From: Shinella sp. UYSO24
Lineage (GTDB): Bacteria; Pseudomonadota; Alphaproteobacteria; Rhizobiales; Rhizobiaceae
Direction of reading: 5' to 3'
DNA length: 64,000 nucleotides
Assembly (NCBI GenBank): GCA_902167985.1
Contig: CABHNZ010000005.1
Coordinates: 186,001-250,000, forward strand
Shown: positions 60,858 through 64,000 of the stretch, piece after piece
How positions within the stretch are numbered: position 1 is the stretch's first letter
How the letters are laid out: each line of letters opens with the position of its first letter
Made by a program: the position numbers and the translations under genes
Notes under the pieces: model-generated
The model's database searches: none
Seen by the model: the letters and a program-made list of their open reading frames with translations, nothing else
What the model was told of the DNA's origin: nothing

Positions 60858-61000
60858 ACGCCACTGTAACGGCAAGAAATACGACAGCTTGTTACAAGCC
60901 GATGCACTTGCCTCAGTCTCTGTTAACGGAAAACGTGCACTTGTGGGCCTACAAGAAGGAGTTGTCTCTCGACGCTTGAGGTTCGCAGGAAGGCGCAGTC

Positions 61001-62602
61001 ATGGACATGAGACGTTCGCGAGTGATTGCGACAGCCTTGCTGCTGGGCCTTGCGGGCGCAGCGATGCCGCTCGTCGCCGTCAGCTGGCTGTCCTGGCATG
61101 TCGCGCTCGGCAAGGAGCATGCCCGGCTGGAGGAGGTCGCAGGCCTGATGCTGCGGCGCACGGAGCGGACCTTCGATGACGCCAAGCTTGCGCTGGACTC
61201 GCTCTCCTATCCTCCCATGCCGCCGTGCTCCGCCCAGCATATCGCAAGAATGCGGGTCATCGCCTTCAATACGCCTTCCGTCTCCGAGGTCGGATATTTC
61301 GATGGAAACGTGCTGCGCTGCACGTCCTGGGGGGACGGCGTGCGTACCGTCAACAAGGCGCCGATCGACTATGTCACCAGCCAGGGGCTTGAGGTCGCAA
61401 GCCATGTCCGGCCGCAATTCGGCATGGGGCGGCAGGCGATGGCGCTCTATTATCACGCCTATAGCGTGCTCATCGATCCGGACCGGCTGATCGATATCCT
61501 GAGCGATGGCAGCGTTTCTATGTCGGTTTCCACCCGACAGGGCGTGATCGTCGATACGGGCGATGCGGCATCCGCAGCCGCGCGGCTTCTCGAGCCGGAT
61601 GCAGAGGGGACGGGGCTGACCGACAGCGTCGTCTATGCGACCGCTTCCGACGCGGATTTCAAGGCGATTGCCTCCGAACCGCGAACGGTGCTGGCAAAGA
61701 CGATGCGCGACCAGCAGCTGCTATTCCTGCCGATTGGGGCATTGGCGGCGCTTCTCATCATTGGCGGGGTGGCCTGGCTGTCGCGCCGCAGGCTGTCGCC
61801 GCTCGGTGAATTGAAGGCGGCGGTCAGGGCGCGCGAATTCGTCGTGCATTATCAGCCGATCGTCGCGCTCGACAGCGGGCTCTGCGTCGGGGCCGAGGCG
61901 CTTGTCAGATGGCGCCGGCCGGACGGGACGATGGTGCGGCCGGACCTCTTCATTCCGCTGGCCGAACAAAGCGGGCTCATCCAGCCCATCACCGATCAGG
62001 TGATCGAGCGGGTGGTGGACGAGATGGGGGCGCTGTTGCGGATGGATCGCAACATCCACATCGCCGTCAATCTGAGCGCGGCCGATATCGAGACCGGGCG
62101 CGTATTGGATGTGATCGCCACGTCTCTTACAGGCAGCGAGATCCTTGCCTCGCAGATTTCGCTCGAGGCGACGGAGCGCGGCTTCATGGATATCGATGCC
62201 GCGCAGGAGACGCTCACCAAGGCACGGGCGCGCGGTCACGCCGTCTCGATCGACGATTTCGGCACCGGCTATTCCAGCCTGCAATATCTGGAGGGGTTGC
62301 CGGTCGACTGCCTGAAGATCGACAAGTCCTTCATCGATACGATCGGCCGCAATACGGTGAAGAGCCCGGTCACGGGGCATATTATCGATCTGGCCAAGAC
62401 GCTCGGCCTGTCTACCGTCGCCGAGGGTGTCGAGACGCAGGAGCAGGTTGAATATCTGCGCGGCCATGGCGTCGATTTCGCCCAGGGCTGGTATTTCGCC
62501 AAGGCCCTGCCGCCGGCCGAGTTTCTTTCCTATTGCCGGAAAAGCCGCACTTCGCGCTTTGGCGCCAGTTCCGGTGCGGGTGCTGCGATCGTTGCTGCCT
62601 GA
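61001..62602 (+). CDS. CSS-motif/EAL-domain cyclic di-GMP phosphodiesterase
   Basis: 533 residues, intact, ATG 61001. An N-terminal membrane helix, a periplasmic CSS-motif domain (PPMPPCSAQHIARM and GNVLRCTSWGDG provide the Cys pair), and a second helix (LFLPIGALAALLIIGGVAWL, ~244-263) precede the EAL domain. The EAL active site appears complete: LCVGAEALVRW, HIAVNLSAADIE, ISLEATERGFMD, SIDDFGTGYSSLQYLEGLPV, CLKIDKSFIDTIG, VAEGVETQEQVEYL. In PdeC-type enzymes disulfide state of the CSS domain controls activity, so periplasmic redox may regulate it. Degrades c-di-GMP to pGpG. Confidence 0.93.
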   Translation: MDMRRSRVIATALLLGLAGAAMPLVAVSWLSWHVALGKEHARLEEVAGLMLRRTERTFDDAKLALDSLSYPPMPPCSAQHIARMRVIAFNTPSVSEVGYFDGNVLRCTSWGDGVRTVNKAPIDYVTSQGLEVASHVRPQFGMGRQAMALYYHAYSVLIDPDRLIDILSDGSVSMSVSTRQGVIVDTGDAASAAARLLEPDAEGTGLTDSVVYATASDADFKAIASEPRTVLAKTMRDQQLLFLPIGALAALLIIGGVAWLSRRRLSPLGELKAAVRAREFVVHYQPIVALDSGLCVGAEALVRWRRPDGTMVRPDLFIPLAEQSGLIQPITDQVIERVVDEMGALLRMDRNIHIAVNLSAADIETGRVLDVIATSLTGSEILASQISLEATERGFMDIDAAQETLTKARARGHAVSIDDFGTGYSSLQYLEGLPVDCLKIDKSFIDTIGRNTVKSPVTGHIIDLAKTLGLSTVAEGVETQEQVEYLRGHGVDFAQGWYFAKALPPAEFLSYCRKSRTSRFGASSGAGAAIVAA

Positions 62603-62696
62603 ACGCAGTTATCGGCCGGACGGATCTATCCTTCCGGTCGCGAACATTTCCGTACTCTCTGATAAGTCGTGAGAAGTAGACGGCCGGAGGCGGCCG

Positions 62697-62987
62697 TCAC
62701 TCTTCTTCTTCGTCGTCGAGTTCGCGATAGGCGGCTTCGACCTGGCTGAGGCTTGTCTGCTGTTGCGGATGATGGCCGCCGGCCAGAAGATCGAGCGCGA
62801 CGCTCGATGCGGCGACCGTCATCTCGACGGCATCCGGGTCACTGACACCCTCTGCTATGCGCTGGTAGCGATCCGCCTCGATACGGGCGTCGGCCACCTT
62901 GTCCTTCACCGAAACACGGCGCTGAAGCTTGATACTTTCAATGTTCAATGCAGCGGCATCTGCCGAGACTGCTACGATCTGCGTCAT
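62697..62987 (-). CDS. Hypothetical protein with acidic C-terminus, 96 residues
   Basis: Not recognised. MTQIVAVSADAAALNIESIK begins a soluble, helical protein: SVKDKVADARIEADRYQRIA, a short hydrophobic stretch VAASSVALDLLAGG, a Gln/His segment HHPQQQ and an acidic end DDEEEE. No known domain motif. Intact, clean coding bias, with noncoding sequence on both sides (94 and 187 bp). Confidence 0.6.
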   Translation of the reverse strand: MTQIVAVSADAAALNIESIKLQRRVSVKDKVADARIEADRYQRIAEGVSDPDAVEMTVAASSVALDLLAGGHHPQQQTSLSQVEAAYRELDDEEEE

Positions 62988-63174
62988 CTATTCCCCCGAG
63001 CGTTGGAGGCAGTAACGGTAGCCGGCGGGACTTCGAGACGCTTTAACAAAACCGGCGGGATTTTACCGTTCCTGCACTTGTTGCGCCACACGCACGTAAT
63101 GTGCATGCGAAGGTCATGATCGAAATGGCATTCCCATGGCCGACAATCATCCGGATTGCTCACGCCAGGGAGAA

Positions 63175-64000
63175 TCAATACTTGATCTGCCGAGTGTAGA
63201 GCATTGTCGTTCTCCCGCCAAGGTTGGAGGAGGAGAGCGGTTTTGCGACGAGTGCGGCATAGGTGGCGCGGTCTTCCGGGACAAGCGCCAGATAGGCCGG
63301 AAGCCATGCGATGCGATCTCCGCGGATGAGACCATCCGGCGCTTTCGGGAAACCGATTTGGCTGGCACCGGACAGCGCTTCCATGCGCGACGGATCATTC
63401 AGCGAGGCGAGCGTGAAATGCACGAGCCGCTTCAGCGCGCCATCGCATTCCGCAAGCGGGTGCGTGCCGTTTGCTTCACCCAGCGCGGCCAGCATGACAA
63501 GCGGGGCCGTTGCGACCAGATGGTAGTCGCGGGCCTTTTCGACCGGGCAAGTTCGAGCGGCAGCGCGCCATCGGCCGTCACCTGGCAGATGCCGAGCCTG
63601 TAGCTGTCCATGCCGAATTTCAGGAAATCCGGCCGGTTGACGGCCACGCCGACGGCAGCGACGGCATAGCCGCCCCAGTAGCGATGGTTCTGACGATCGG
63701 AGGTGCGGTTCTTGCCGTCGGTATAGACGGGGATGGTGGCCTCGGCCAGCGCCGTCAGCCAGTCGTCGATCGGCTTCGTGTCGAGGTGAAGCAGAGGGGC
63801 TGCGGCGCGGACCTGGATATAGGCCATGGCGGTGCCGGCGATGATGCGGGTGGCGCTCAGGTGGCTCTGGCGGGTCTTCAGGTCCGAAAGCGCCTTACCT
63901 TCCGCCCAGGTGTTCATGGCCTTCAGGGCGCAGGCGGCGGCATCGAGGCGCTTTCCATCGGATTGCGTATAGGTATTCGACCAGCGGGCGACGAAGCTCG
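63175..64000 (-). CDS. Alginate lyase-family protein, C-terminal part (cut by window edge; one frameshift)
   Basis: The frame is open to the right edge; the visible part is the C-terminal ~275 residues. The alpha/alpha-barrel polysaccharide lyase (PL5, AlgL-like) pattern is seen: SNTYTQSDGKRLDAAACALK, SHLSATRIIAGTAMAYIQV and the active-site-like segment SDRQNHRYWGGYAVAAVGVA with the Asn-His and Trp. One base lost near 63545 is bridged to RDYHLVATAPLVMLAALGEA; the C-terminus is RTTMLYTRQIKY. AlgL cleaves mannuronan by beta-elimination in the periplasm. In Rhizobiaceae the polysaccharide target of this family is not clear. Confidence 0.8.

Overview
The window is about 64 kb of GC-rich alphaproteobacterial chromosome, almost certainly from the Rhizobiaceae (Rhizobium/Agrobacterium group). 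Support comes from a complete very-long-chain fatty acid lipid A cluster (acpXL to lpxXL), a BA14K-type protein end, PmtA-type phospholipid methylation, FnrN with rhizobial anaeroboxes, DUF1127 and entericidin-type small proteins, and dispersed palindromic repeats of the rhizobial intergenic type. I see no rRNA, tRNA, insertion sequence, prophage or CRISPR array.

Layout. 0-11 kb: BA14K fragment, a LysR regulator divergent from a hydrolase-MFP-RND efflux operon, a HAD phosphatase, an APC permease, PmtA, and a ParD/ParE-like toxin-antitoxin pair. 11-20 kb: YqaA-like membrane protein, SecDF, a His-rich cupin, a TerC-family protein, an FAD oxidoreductase, an FMN reductase and a UPF0303 protein. 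20-30 kb: GlsB/YeaQ membrane protein, a large MscS-type channel, a two-receiver response regulator, a GlxA-type regulator, DUF1127 with a LysR regulator, entericidin, a glycine-betaine-type binding protein and CobU. 30-35 kb: TauE/SafE transporter, nucleoside hydrolase, and divergent fnrN/hemN sharing two anaeroboxes. 34.6-40.1 kb: acpXL-fabZ-fabF2XL-fabF1XL-adh2XL-lpxXL, which builds and transfers the 27-hydroxyoctacosanoate chain of lipid A. 40-45 kb: PAS protein, VapBC, SRPBCC protein, gnd, aldo/keto reductase. 45-49 kb: RcnB-like protein, then znuA divergent from znuC-znuB-zur with two Zur-box palindromes between. 49-55 kb: gamma-carbonic anhydrase, FAH-family hydrolase, dusA, an ArsR/AHSA1 pair, EamA transporter, cytochrome b561. 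55-60 kb: gcvT-gcvH-gcvP behind a tandem glycine riboswitch. 60-64 kb: copper chaperone, CSS-EAL phosphodiesterase, a small acidic protein and the end of an alginate lyase-family gene.

Sequence quality dominates interpretation. About 25 genes, many of them housekeeping (secDF, gcvP, gcvT, hemN, lpxXL), are split by frame changes. Nearly all are explained by loss of one base, usually in a short G/C run, and the arithmetic of gene length agrees in each case. I read these as sequencing or assembly errors, not pseudogenes, and annotate each gene across its whole span. The apparent SecDF-YqaA fusion is one product of this.

No clearly new multi-gene defence or mobile system is visible. The best leads are the paired condensing enzymes FabF1XL/FabF2XL, where FabF2XL lacks the active-site Cys and one His; a palindromic repeat with a T-run inside that operon; an alpha/beta hydrolase without Ser and His next to an RND pump; and structured noncoding DNA ahead of cobU.
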